Assembly (NCBI GenBank): GCA_963789885.1
Contig: CAWBNB010000035.1
Span: forward strand, 83,153-147,152
Origin: DATEDA01 sp963789885
Lineage (GTDB): Bacteria; Pseudomonadota; Gammaproteobacteria; Burkholderiales; SG8-39
Reading direction: 5' to 3'
DNA length: 64,000 nucleotides
Of the stretch, positions 1-7,572 are shown in pieces (the first letter of the stretch is position 1; every line of letters begins with the position of its first letter). The position numbers were made by a program, and so were the translations under genes. The notes under the pieces are model-generated. The model ran no database searches, was not told where the DNA came from, and saw only the letters and a program-made list of their open reading frames with translations.

Positions 1-340
1 AGTTCTCGATCTCCTCCGGCACGGCGGGCAGGCCGTACATGTCCAGGATCTTCTGGCGGATCTCCTGCTGGTATGCCCGGATGTGCTTGTCCGCGTCGAT
101 CTCCTGGGCCCAGAGGTTCTCCATGATGGGCACCGGCCCCTTGCCGAAGATGTCCTTCTTGAAGATGTCGGTGAGCGACGCCTGGGGGTCCACGGAGAAC
201 ACCAGCACCTTCTTGCCGTGGCTCGCGAGCCAGTACGCCGCCGCCGCCGAGAAGGTGGTCTTGCCGACCCCGCCGCCGCCGCCGAACATGATGTAGCGGC
301 GCTCGGGATGCTGCAGGAACACGTCCTTGAACCCCATCAT
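1..340 (-). CDS. ArsA/GET3-family ATPase, C-terminus outside window
   Basis: Only the N-terminal 113 residues are present; the gene runs off the left edge. Deviant P-loop ATPase of the ArsA/Get3 anion-pump or tail-anchor-targeting superfamily, recognised from the early P-loop (FGGGGGVGKTT, residues ~19-29) and the switch-like VFSVDPQASLTDIF stretch (~46-59). The usual signature lysine of this class (GKGGVGKT) is replaced by glycine here, while the second P-loop lysine is kept. Two adjacent ATG codons (340 and 337) can start it. It lies 6 bp after a small conserved gene (347-613), itself 12 bp after a paralogue, so the three are probably one operon. Substrate cannot be told from this fragment. 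Confidence 0.8.
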   Translation of the reverse strand, partial: MMGFKDVFLQHPERRYIMFGGGGGVGKTTFSAAAAYWLASHGKKVLVFSVDPQASLTDIFKKDIFGKGPVPIMENLWAQEIDADKHIRAYQQEIRQKILDMYGLPAVPEEIEN

Positions 341-346
341 CGCCCC

Positions 347-613
347 CTAGAACATCGCGTCCGAAACGTCCTTCTCGCGCAGCATGCGCCGCTTCCACGT
401 GGCGATCTGCGGCACGACGTAGGGCATGAGCCGCAGGCTGTAGTACGGCGGCAGGATCGGGATGCCGAGGAGGTCGCCCATCGTGATGAGGATGAACAGG
501 TGCTCCATCGACGCGCGGGTGCGCAGCGCCGCCCGGCTCATGTCGTGAGCCGCCATGCCGTAGACGGTTTCGCGGATGCTCTCCCAGAGGCTCTTCTTTT
601 CGTGCTCGGTCAT
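347..613 (-). CDS. Small conserved protein upstream of ArsA-like ATPase (paralogue 1)
   Basis: 88 residues, function not recognised. Its second half is strikingly similar to the neighbouring product at 626-874: both contain RASME-LF, GD-LG(I/V)P(I/V)LPPYY, L(R) and VVPQI-TWKRR-LRE. No signal peptide; a weakly hydrophobic central helix ending in LPPYY suggests a membrane-associated or helical partner protein. Position directly ahead of the ATPase (6 bp) suggests a partner or substrate of it, which is inference. The start ATG at 613 has the purine-rich GAAAGGAG upstream. Confidence 0.75.
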   Translation of the reverse strand: MTEHEKKSLWESIRETVYGMAAHDMSRAALRTRASMEHLFILITMGDLLGIPILPPYYSLRLMPYVVPQIATWKRRMLREKDVSDAMF

Positions 614-625
614 GACCGTCTCCTT

Positions 626-874
626 TCAGACTCCGTGTAGGTGGTGCTCGTGGTCGCTGCCGAGCTCGCGCTCGCGGAGGCAGCGGCGCTTCCACGTCTC
701 GATCTGCGGCACCACGAAGGGCAGCACGCGCAGCCCGTAGTACGGCGGGAGAACCGGGACGCCCAGCATGTCGCCGAACACGCCGAGCATGAACAGCGTC
801 TCCATCGACGCGCGGATCTCCAGCGCGTGCTGCGCGATCTCGTAGCCGGCGAGCCCGTACAGGAACTCGCGCAC
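626..874 (-). CDS. Small conserved protein (paralogue 2 of 347-613)
   Basis: 82 residues from a GTG start at 874. That start is chosen because GGAGG lies six bases upstream and because no ATG/GTG/TTG exists further upstream in the same frame before similarity to the paralogue ends. The core (RASMETLF to TWKRRCLRE) aligns almost residue for residue with the 347-613 product, so this is a tandem duplication followed by divergence. The C-terminus is histidine-rich (DHEHHLHG), absent from the paralogue and possibly metal-binding. First gene of the putative three-gene ATPase operon, divergent from 923-1555. Confidence 0.7.
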   Translation of the reverse strand: MREFLYGLAGYEIAQHALEIRASMETLFMLGVFGDMLGVPVLPPYYGLRVLPFVVPQIETWKRRCLRERELGSDHEHHLHGV

Positions 875-922
875 CGCCTGCCTCCAGCCGCGGGCGACGG
901 GCGTGCTATCGTCCGGCCCGCC

Positions 923-1555
923 ATGACGGAGCTCGTCGGCGTTCTCGCGGTTGCGGTCGTCGCCTGGTTCGCCGCCGGCACGATCTGGAACGTCCGCGCG
1001 GGACGCGAGCTGATGCGCTGGATGCAGGGCGGCCTGCCGGCCCTCGGCAGCCGCACCACCGTGCGTTGGCTGGGCTCCACCGTGGTAGAGATGGTGATAA
1101 ACGATGGCGAGGCCCCGTTCGCAAGCGTGGCAGTGGTCATCTTCCTTGAGCCCCGGGATCTGCCATGGCTGTGGGCGCTCGGCCGCAGCCGCGGCCGGCG
1201 CGACACGCTCATCGTCCGCGGTGTGCTGCGCCGAGCCCCGGCGCTCGAGCTCGAAGCGCTCGACCCCGCGAGCTGGTCCGGTCGCGACGCGGTCTCCCGC
1301 GTGCCGCGGGAGTGGATGAAACGTCAAGCCGCCGCCCCCGGCGGCGTGGTCGTGCATCACGTCGACGCTGCGGCACTCGTGCACGCCGACGCGTTGCTCG
1401 AGCTGGCCGAGCGCGCCGGGCTGGTTGTTCGGCGGCTGTCCCTGCGCCGCACCGAGCCGAACTTCCAGCTTCACGTTCCGCTCCCCGATCGCCGCCAGCC
1501 CGCGCGCGAGTTCTTCGAAACCGTGCACGCCCTCGCCGAACGCGCGCTCGCCTGA
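923..1555 (+). CDS. Single-pass membrane-anchored protein of unknown function
   Basis: 210 residues. One N-terminal hydrophobic segment (~residues 4-21, LVGVLAVAVVAWFAAGTI) precedes a soluble, arginine-rich domain with a patterned beta/alpha composition (for example DTLIVRGVLRRAPALELEAL), so it is probably inner-membrane anchored with the bulk in the cytoplasm. I do not recognise the family. It is divergent from the small-protein/ATPase operon (49 bp between starts) and convergent with cstA (15 bp between stops). The divergent arrangement makes co-regulation with the ATPase genes possible. Confidence 0.7.
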   Translation: MTELVGVLAVAVVAWFAAGTIWNVRAGRELMRWMQGGLPALGSRTTVRWLGSTVVEMVINDGEAPFASVAVVIFLEPRDLPWLWALGRSRGRRDTLIVRGVLRRAPALELEALDPASWSGRDAVSRVPREWMKRQAAAPGGVVVHHVDAAALVHADALLELAERAGLVVRRLSLRRTEPNFQLHVPLPDRRQPAREFFETVHALAERALA

Positions 1556-1570
1556 CACGATCCGGGCCAC

Positions 1571-3506
1571 CTATGCATGCGCCGCAGGCGGCACAGCCGC
1601 CGGCTGCGGGGCCGGCGCCGCGGGCGTCGCGGCGTGACGGAGGTAGGCCTTGTAGCCGTCCCACCCGATGAGGATGGCCGCCACGAACAGGAGCGCGGAC
1701 ACGGCGATCATCGCCCACGCCCCCGCCACGGGCAGCGCCGTCATCTTCGGGTTCGCCGCGATGGTCACGTACAGGTTCCGCGCCGTTACGGCGGTGGCCG
1801 CGAGCGTGGTCACGTACATGAAGACCATCGGCACGACGGCGTAGGTCGGGTTGCGCTTCTCCGCCTTGAGCCATACCGCCACCACGAGGAGGCTGAGGGC
1901 CGCCATCAGCTGGTTGGAGGCGCCGAACATCTGCCAGAGGTAGACCCACGTGCCGGTGAGCACCAGTGCAGCCGTGAAACCCATGGAGATGAAGCTCGCG
2001 ACGTGCATGTTGCGCATGGGCGGGATGGCGTCGCCCACCCACTCGGCGAGCGTCACCCGCATGACGCGGAAGACGAGCTGCGTGACGGTCAACACGATGA
2101 TCACGAAGGTGGCGAAGCCGAGGGCGGTGCCGAAAGTCTCGGGGATGAGCCCGAAGGTTCCGGCGTACACGAGCTTGCCGACCCCGATCGCGAACCGGCC
2201 GCCACCGCCGCCGACACCGGCGATGGAGACGGCAGTCAGAGACAGCAGCGCCAGGGGGAACTCGCCAAACAACATCGCCCCCGCGCCGACCGGCAGTCCG
2301 TCGGTGTCGTACTCGAGCTGCCGCGCGGTGCCCACCGAGCCGACCAGGGCGTGCCAGCCCGAGATGGCGCCGCACGCGATGGTCACGAAGAGCATGGGCC
2401 ACAGCGGCTGCCATGCCTTGGCCGGGTCGATCGCGAAACCGAGGTCCTTAAGGGCCGGCAGCGCGAAGGCGCCGATGAGGTTACCCGCCGCGTCCGTCGT
2501 GCCGAGGAGCGGCGCGACAACCATGCCCAGCGCGCTGAGGAGGATGGTGATCGAGGTGATCCAGAAGCCGATGTAGTTCACGGGCTGCGCGAAGCGCCAG
2601 ATCGGCAGGTTCGCCCCCATGTAGCTGAAGGCGAACAGGAACGCCATCCACAGGATGTAATTCGGCAGCGTCTTGAGTAGACCGGTGGCCGAGTCATACG
2701 CGGGCGTGGTCGGGCGGACGCCGTCCTTGCCGGGCGCCGGAATCCTTGGATCCGCCATCGTCGGGTCTTCGACCGCGAAGAGAGCCTTGCCGTCGCTGAC
2801 GCTATCCACCGCGCTGTTCAGCTTCACGATCGCTGCCGCGACCGGCCCTTGCACGAGGGCGCCTTTTTCATCGCGGTGCTGGCCCCACGGTCCGGCCACC
2901 ATGCCGGCGAGCGTGAGGATGACGACGAAAACCGTGACGCCCATGATGCCCATCTTCCACCGGTACATCATCTGGCCGGCGAGGAGACCCATCAGCGCCA
3001 GCATGATGATGCCGAAGGGCACGTCCGCGACGCGCCGACAGGATGGCCGCCAGGATGCCGACGAACGCGCCGGCCAGTAGCATCAAGTAGAAGAAGATGA
3101 ACACGAACAGGATCGTGCGCGTGCGGGGTGCGATGAGCCGGTGCGCGATCGCCGACAGGCTGTTCCCGTCGTTCCGCACCGCGACCATGATCGCGGAATA
3201 GTCGCTCACCCAGCCGATGAAGCTGACGCCCAGGACCAGCCAGGCCAGCGAGGGCGACCAACCCCAGAGATTGGCGGCGGTGATCGGCCCGACGATGGGC
3301 CCGGCGGCGGCGATCGCCTTGAAGTGATAGCCGAAGAGGACGTTGCGGCTGGTCGGCATGAAATCCACGCCGTCCATGTACATCCGGGCGGGGGTTGCCC
3401 GCTTGGCGTCGGACTGAATGACGTTCCGGTCGATGCGTTTGGCGTACAGGTTGTAGGCCAAATAGCTGGTCAGCATCCCGATGACGACAATCCAGAGAGT
3501 TGTCAT
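1571..3506 (-). CDS. cstA: CstA-family carbon-starvation transporter, one frameshift
   Basis: Polytopic inner-membrane CstA/BtsT-type transporter (peptide or pyruvate uptake under carbon starvation). The N-terminal part (3506 to ~3040) carries the family landmarks: MYMDGVDFMPTSRNVLFGYHF, AAGPIVGPI and the GWVSDYSAIMVAVRNDG stretch. The reading frame then breaks within ~3025-3045 and resumes at DVPFGIIMLALMGL. The rest encodes about ten more hydrophobic segments including GGGGGRFAIGVGKL and MFGASNQLMAALSL. Total ~645 residues, usual for the family. Both halves are intact, so the break is either an assembly indel or a very recent mutation. GGAGGAGG precedes the ATG at 3506. Convergent with 923-1555. 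Confidence 0.92.
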
Positions 3507-3683
3507 GATTAGCCTCCTCCGAATGCTTGATATGCATTGTTCGCCTTCAGAGGCGGGGCGTATTGACCTCTGTCAAGTGACATCCAGGGCCGCGCCGTCG
3601 CTTCGGGAGCGACATCGGTCCCGTAAGTGGCACCGCCGCGGCGCGGAGGTCGTGGGGCGAAGCAACAAAGGAGGTCCCGGCGG

Positions 3684-4323
3684 GTGACGGTTGCGCTCGC
3701 TGCCCTGCTCGTCGCCGCTGCGGCCGCGGCTGCGCTGCCGTTCCGCCCGTTCGCGGTGCTGCGCGAACGCGCGCTGCGCGCCCCCTGGCTCGCAGCACTC
3801 CTGATCCTGCCGCTCGCCTGGACCACGCTTCGTGCGCTGCCGGCGGGGTCAGCGCTGCAGCTCTCGGGCGCCTGCCTGCTCGTGCTGATGTTCGGCTGGC
3901 CGCTCGCGGTATGGACGCTACTGCCGATCGCCGCGATCAGCGCGTGGCTCGCCGGAGGGTCGCTGGCGGAGGGCGTGGAGCTGGCGGCATGGCACGGCGT
4001 GGTGCCGGCGACGTTCGCGCTCGCGATCGGGATCGCGATCCGCCGCTGGCTGCCGCGCTCACCTGTTCGTCTACATCCTCGGCCGCGCGTTCCTCGGTAC
4101 GGCGCTCGCCCTCATGGCGGCGGGTACGCTCGCCACCTTCGTGCGTCCGCTCCCGCCTACGACCGATGCCGGCACACTTCTAGTCGGGCACTGGCTGGTG
4201 GCGTGGGGCGAGGCGGTGCTCACCGGCATGCTGACCGCGATCTTCGTGGCGTTCAGGCCGGGATGGCTGCTGACGTGGTCGGATCGTCGCTACCTGCCGC
4301 GCCCTCCCGACGCGCCCGTGTAG
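3684..4323 (+). CDS. CbiM-like energy-coupling-factor permease, one frameshift
   Basis: About 212 residues in two frames. GTG at 3684 is preceded by AAAGGAGG (3667-3674) with nine bases of spacing, which fixes the start. Five or six hydrophobic segments; LSGACLLVLMFGWPLAVWTLLP and the later ILGRAFLGTALALMAAGTLATF resemble the ECF/CbiM-type permease family found singly in betaproteobacteria (family call from memory). The frame breaks near 4059, where removing one base restores HLFVYILGRAF; translation then ends at 4323. No ECF ATPase or T component is adjacent, so the transported substrate (cobalt or nickel in relatives) is not supported here. Confidence 0.65.
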
Positions 4324-4389
4324 CCTGGCGGGAGCGAACGCCGCGGGAGCGGTGTACCCTTCGCGCCTCCCAGGACCGACCAGAGCCCC

Positions 4390-5012
4390 ATGCGCCTCCT
4401 CGCCCCGATCGTTCTCGCCCTCGTCGCCACGCCGCTCGCCGCCGCGGACACCGTCGGCAATTGCCGCATCCGCCCCGGCACGCAGTGCCTGAACGCGAAC
4501 CTGCGTGGCGCCAGTCTGGCGAAGGCGGATCTCACCCGCTCCGACTTTACCCGGTCCAATCTGGCCGGCGCGGACCTCGCCGAGGCGCGGCTCGATCGCT
4601 CCAAGCTGCAGCGGGTCGACCTCCAGAAAGCCAACCTGACGCAAGCCTCGCTCGAGCGCGCCGATCTGGCCGGGGCGAACCTGAGCGGGCGACGCTCGTG
4701 CGGGCGAAGTTCAGCGCGGCGAACCTGAAAGGCGCGACGCTGAGCGACGCCGACCTGAACGACGCGACCCTGAGCGGCGCGAACCTCTGGGGCGCCCGGA
4801 TGCAGTCGGCGAAGCTCCGTGGCGCAAACCTCGAGCGCGCCGATCTGCGCGCCGCCGACCTGCGCGGCGCCAATCTCGAGGGCGCGGATCTCCGCGGCGT
4901 CCGCTTCGGGAAGGCCAACCTCGACGGCGCCAACCTCACCGGTGCGAAGCTCGAGAAAGCCGACTTCCGGCACGCGAACGTCGCGGGCTGCACCGGCTGC
5001 CCGCAGCCGTAG
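4390..5012 (+). CDS. Secreted pentapeptide-repeat protein, one frameshift
   Basis: About 207 residues. N-terminal signal peptide (MRLLAPIVLALVATPLAAA), a short Cys-containing segment (NCRIRPGTQCLN), then roughly 30 A(D/N)LxX repeats that should form a right-handed quadrilateral beta-helix. The frame slips near 4688: ANLSG continues as ATLVRAKFSAANL in another frame, consistent with one lost base in a run of G. The C-terminus ends CTGCPQP, giving two Cys pairs that could clamp the helix ends in the periplasm. Molecular role unknown. It follows the CbiM-like gene by 66 bp on the same strand. Confidence 0.75.
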
Positions 5013-5110
5013 TGCGCGGCTAGCGCGCTCGATAGTCGGAATGTGGTGCGGCGACCAGCCGTTCCGGTTGCCGCCGCTCCCACATCCCGATCATCGAACC
5101 GGAGCGCCCG

Positions 5111-5296
5111 TCAGTGAGGCGTGCGCGAACCGTCCGGCCAGACGTTCCAAACCGGGACGCCACCGGGCATCGGATGCATGTTCACCGTGCCCTCGCCCCA
5201 GTATTGACCATCGACGTAGATCGAGCCACCGCGGACATCGGCCATCGCCTTGCGCTCGAGTTCTTCGGTGACGGAAAGGTCTTTGATCGTCAGCAT
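5111..5296 (-). CDS. Double-glycine leader peptide (VRGG family), tryptophan/proline-rich core
   Basis: 61 residues. The first 24 residues (MLTIKDLSVTEELERKAMADVRGG) match the leader of the other peptides of this locus: (I)KDL..(S)xEL.RK.(M/L)xxVRGG, the type recognised by C39-peptidase exporters. Cleavage after Gly-Gly would release a 37-residue core with no cysteine, rich in Trp, Gly, Pro and Met (for example MPGGVPVWNVWPDG). Translation start supported by TTAGGAGAACTG just upstream, the same string as in front of three sister genes. A sigma-54 promoter lies at 5368-5383. The core is unrelated to the other four, so it may be a different effector type. Function (bacteriocin, signal or structural) unknown. 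Confidence 0.75.
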   Translation of the reverse strand: MLTIKDLSVTEELERKAMADVRGGSIYVDGQYWGEGTVNMHPMPGGVPVWNVWPDGSRTPH

Positions 5297-5367
5297 TTGC
5301 AGTTCTCCTAAAGTCAGTGAAGGTTGAGATTTACGTTGAGCACAGTGCTGTGCTCGACGAGAAGCAG

Positions 5368-5383
5368 AGCAGAGACCGTGCCA
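5368..5383 (-). promoter_or_regulatory. Sigma-54 promoter of the 5111-5296 peptide
   Basis: On the minus strand TGGCACGGTCTCTGCT has the exact GG-N10-GC spacing of a -24/-12 element. It is about 70 bp upstream of the peptide start. No sigma-70 element of comparable quality is visible. Confidence 0.75.
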
Positions 5384-5491
5384 ATCGTGGACCAGCGCCC
5401 CGCAGCAGGTGATGCATCAATGATGCGGATCACCGCGCGGCGCGGGAGAGCGGCGCTGTACATCAGTGCGCTCGCGGATGCCCGGCTGAAT

Positions 5492-5516
5492 AGGACAGAA
5501 CGGAGCGCGGTGTTGG
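5492..5516 (-). promoter_or_regulatory. Candidate activator-binding inverted repeat upstream of 5111-5296
   Basis: On the minus strand CCAACAC-N11-CTGTCCT, a degenerate version of the CCAACAG-N11-CTGTTGG element seen upstream of sister genes. Its centre is ~122 bp upstream of the -24 element, typical for an enhancer of a sigma-54 activator. Right half-site is weak. Confidence 0.45.
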
Positions 5517-5642
5517 GTTACGACGAACGTCCTAGTACTCGGAGCCGAGCCATTTACGTACGCGGGGCGATCGCGTTCGACGCGCGTCTCCTGGTTCTTT
5601 GGCTGAGCGGATTTCGCGCGGAGACGATGTGTCGCGCTCGAG

Positions 5643-5667
5643 CCAACAGCACCTTGCGGTCTGTTGG
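5643..5667 (+). promoter_or_regulatory. Inverted repeat, candidate enhancer (UAS) of 5878-6123
   Basis: Perfect CCAACAG-N11-CTGTTGG. The centre lies ~127 bp upstream of the -24 element at 5782. The identical arrangement, with the same N11 spacing, is found at 19737-19761 upstream of the distant sister gene, which argues for function. It also lies in the divergent region shared with 5111-5296. Confidence 0.65.
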
Positions 5668-5780
5668 AGTTGGCCAATCACCCGCGATGCGTGAACGCGA
5701 CTGCGATAACACGCGGCAGTGATCGATAACGCGACCGTTAACAGCGAGTTAGGAGCGCGCGCGCGTCGCTCGCCGGCAGC

Positions 5781-5796
5781 TGGCACACCCCGTGCT
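5781..5796 (+). promoter_or_regulatory. Sigma-54 promoter of 5878-6123
   Basis: TGGCACACCCCGTGCT gives GG (5782-5783) and GC (5794-5795) separated by ten bases, an excellent -24/-12 match. Followed by an A/T-rich leader (cccttttttgcttacttatttttt) and the strong ribosome-binding site TTAGGAGAACTG. Confidence 0.8.
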
Positions 5797-5877
5797 CTAG
5801 AAGTCATCGAGCGCACAGCAATATGCTCAACTTAACCCAAACCCTTTTTTGCTTACTTATTTTTTAGGAGAACTGAA

Positions 5878-6123
5878 ATGATCATCAAAGACCTGGAAAT
5901 CAGCAAAGAGCTTTCCCGCAAAGAACTGTCCGCCGTGCGCGGTGGTGTTGCGGTGGCGAGCGCCGGCGGCCAAGCCATTCTCCAAGGCGGCCCCAGCCTC
6001 TTCAGCGGGATCAACGCGGTGAACGCGCCGAACGCGACCGCCAACGACAACGACACGACCACGCTCGTTTCGATCAAGAGCGCCAGCGTGTTCGGGTCGC
6101 TCGGCACCTTCCTGTTCCAGTAA
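5878..6123 (+). CDS. Double-glycine leader peptide, copy A
   Basis: 81 residues. Leader of 23 residues with the double-glycine site at 22-23 (IKDLEISKELSRKELSAVRGG), then a 58-residue cysteine-free core: a short Ala/Gly/Val part, FSGINAVNAP, a polar Asn/Asp/Thr stretch (NATANDNDTTT) and a hydrophobic tail ending FGSLGTFLFQ. No Cys, so no lanthionine or disulfide maturation; likely exported after trimming by the C39 domain of the exporter at 9658-12723. Nearly identical to copy B at 6566. Strong RBS AGGAGAACTGAA. Has its own sigma-54 promoter and terminator, hence a monocistronic, inducible unit. Confidence 0.85.
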   Translation: MIIKDLEISKELSRKELSAVRGGVAVASAGGQAILQGGPSLFSGINAVNAPNATANDNDTTTLVSIKSASVFGSLGTFLFQ

Positions 6124-6177
6124 GACGGCCTGAGTGCCGCCGGCGCCTCGCGCGCCGACGGCAAGTTGAGCAGGCGT

Positions 6178-6228
6178 GAGAGCCGCATGGTCGGGGATCA
6201 ATTCCCCGATGTGCGGCTCTCGCTTTTT
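6178..6228 (+). terminator. Rho-independent terminator of copy A
   Basis: Stem GAGAGCCGCA (6178-6187) with TGCGGCTCTC (6212-6221), an inner TCGGGG/CCCCGA pairing, followed by GCTTTTT. The same outer stem is used behind copy B and behind the 19294-19548 gene. Confidence 0.9.
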
Positions 6229-6336
6229 CCGCTTCGCCCGCGGCGGGAGCCTCACGGTGGCAAAAAAAACGCCTATCCGGGAATACCCCAGAGTTCGGCC
6301 GCATCAGACTTCGTCTCTCCGCTTGTCGGTCGCGAG

Positions 6337-6357
6337 CCAACAGCCGGATCGCGTTGG
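6337..6357 (+). promoter_or_regulatory. Degenerate enhancer element of copy B
   Basis: CCAACAG (6337-6343) followed after seven bases by GCGTTGG, that is, the copy A element with a shortened spacer and one changed half-site. Located ~125 bp upstream of the -24 element. Activity may be lower than for copy A. Confidence 0.4.
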
Positions 6358-6470
6358 AGTTGGCCAATCACCGGCCATGCTTCAACGCGAGCGCGATAAC
6401 ACGCGGCAGCGATCGATAAGTCGGCCCTTTACAGCGAGTTAGGAGCGCGCGCGCGTCGCTCGCCGGCAGC

Positions 6471-6486
6471 TGGCACACCCCGTGCT
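6471..6486 (+). promoter_or_regulatory. Sigma-54 promoter of copy B
   Basis: Identical to the copy A promoter: TGGCACACCCCGTGCT, GG at 6472-6473 and GC at 6484-6485. Confidence 0.8.
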
Positions 6487-6565
6487 CTAGAAGTCATCGA
6501 GCGCAGCAATATGCTCAACTTAACCCAAACCCTTTTTTGTTTACTTATTTTTTAGGAGAACTGAA

Positions 6566-6811
6566 ATGATCATCAAAGACCTGGAAATCAGCAAAGAGCT
6601 TTCCCGCAAAGAACTGTCCGCCGTGCGCGGTGGTGTTGCGGTCGCGGCCGCGGGCGGCCAATTCATTGCCCAAGGCGGCCCCAACCTCTTCAGCGGGATC
6701 AACGCGGTGAATGCGCCGAACGCGACCGCCAACGACAACGACACGACCACGCTCGTTTCGATCAAGAGTGCCAGCGTGCTCGCGTCGCTCGGCACCCTCG
6801 TGGTCCAGTAA
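6566..6811 (+). CDS. Double-glycine leader peptide, copy B
   Basis: 81 residues; the first 27 (the leader and the first four core residues) are identical to copy A. The core differs at only a handful of places: around the GG (AAAGGQFIAQ versus ASAGGQAILQ), PN for PS, and a C-terminus VLASLGTLVVQ instead of VFGSLGTFLFQ. So the leader is under strict constraint, while the two ends of the core have drifted. Same RBS and A/T-rich leader as copy A. Presumably an alternative substrate of the same exporter; the two products could act as a pair, as two-peptide bacteriocins do, but this is speculation. Confidence 0.85.
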   Translation: MIIKDLEISKELSRKELSAVRGGVAVAAAGGQFIAQGGPNLFSGINAVNAPNATANDNDTTTLVSIKSASVLASLGTLVVQ

Positions 6812-6865
6812 GACGGCCTGAGTGCCGCCGGCGCCTCGCGCGCCGACGGCAAGTTGAGCAGGCGT

Positions 6866-6921
6866 GAGAGCCGCATGGTCGGGGGATGTCCAAATCCCCT
6901 GACATGCGGCTCTCACTTTTT
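6866..6921 (+). terminator. Rho-independent terminator of copy B
   Basis: Outer stem GAGAGCCGCATG (6866-6877) with CATGCGGCTCTC (6903-6914), inner GGGGAT/ATCCCC, then ACTTTTT. The loop has diverged from copy A while the outer stem is kept. Confidence 0.9.
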
Positions 6922-7007
6922 CGCGCGCCACGGCGCAATCTCACGACTGCAGGAAACGCATACCCACGATTCGCGGGAGTTCGGCTGCACCGGACTTCGT
7001 ACGCCGC

Positions 7008-7028
7008 CTGTTGGTCGCGAGCCAACAG
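7008..7028 (+). promoter_or_regulatory. Candidate enhancer of the 7205-7510 unit
   Basis: Inverted repeat CTGTTGG-N7-CCAACAG. Here the left pair of half-sites is perfect, whereas in copy A and at 19737 the right pair (N11) is perfect. Centre ~119 bp upstream of the -24 element. Confidence 0.55.
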
Positions 7029-7135
7029 TCGGATCGCAGCGGTGACCTCCTCGGCGCCGCTCCAGGCCCCAATAGCGCCGACGATTCCAGCAATATTCAA
7101 CCCGTTACGTCGTACCGCCTCGAGTCGCGCTGAAC

Positions 7136-7151
7136 TGGCATAGCAGTTGCT
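7136..7151 (+). promoter_or_regulatory. Sigma-54 promoter of 7205-7510 (and probably the PP2C gene)
   Basis: TGGCATAGCAGTTGCT: GG at 7137-7138, GC at 7149-7150, and the TTGCT form of the -12 box, close to the sigma-54 consensus. 54 bp upstream of the peptide start. Confidence 0.8.
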
Positions 7152-7204
7152 CTATTCGTCTCGACTCAACTATGTCCTTCGACAGCGACTTTTGGAGACA
7201 CGAC

Positions 7205-7510
7205 ATGCCCGCGATCACTATCAACGACCTGCCGACGAGCCGCGCATTGGACGGCAAGGCGCTCGCGTCCATCCGCGGCGCCGGCAACGGCCTGTGGACC
7301 GTCGGCTGGATCCAGCCCTACGTGCCGCCGACACCCAGCAGCATTCTGGCCGGCGTCAACTTCTACCAGGTGAACACCACCGTCAACAACACGCAAAACA
7401 TCTTCATCGAGGAGATGAACAATCTGTTCCAGACGGTCGAGGTCAAGAACTCGGGCGCCACCTCGACCATCAACGCGGTCGTCGTAGGCGCGCTCAACAA
7501 GAACGCCTGA
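7205..7510 (+). CDS. Leader peptide with IRGAG site, long Asn/Val-rich core
   Basis: 101 residues. The leader ITINDLPTSRALDGKALASIRGAG follows the family pattern but ends Gly-Ala-Gly in place of Gly-Gly, still acceptable to some C39 peptidases. The core (about 75 residues, no Cys) has a Trp/Pro-rich start (LWTVGWIQPYVPPTP) and a middle rich in N, V and T (NFYQVNTTVNNTQN), reminiscent of the Asn/Thr stretches of copies A and B. ATG at 7205 chosen because TTTTGGAGA is upstream and the leader motif begins there. The PP2C gene follows 62 bp later and may be cotranscribed. Confidence 0.75.
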   Translation: MPAITINDLPTSRALDGKALASIRGAGNGLWTVGWIQPYVPPTPSSILAGVNFYQVNTTVNNTQNIFIEEMNNLFQTVEVKNSGATSTINAVVVGALNKNA

Positions 7511-7572
7511 TCTCGAGCTTCAGGACGGAACCCGGGCGCCGCGCCAGCGTGGACCTCGGAAACCCTTCCGGC

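Larger units (their letters stand above)
5643..7028 (+). repeat. Tandem direct duplication, two ~690-bp units plus start of a third
   Basis: Unit A runs about 5643-6336 and unit B about 6337-7021. Each contains enhancer, sigma-54 promoter, leader peptide gene and terminator. Gene starts are 688 bp apart. Identity is very high from ~5750/6440 through the gene and its terminator and lower in the 5' ends. A third CCAACAG at 7022 begins a degenerate third copy that feeds the unrelated peptide gene at 7205. The pattern indicates recent tandem duplication of a complete expression cassette. Confidence 0.9.

Noticed and set aside
5643..7028. CRISPR array from the repeated sequence around the leader peptides
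   Set aside because: Only two long (~690 bp) direct repeats containing genes; no short repeat-spacer structure.
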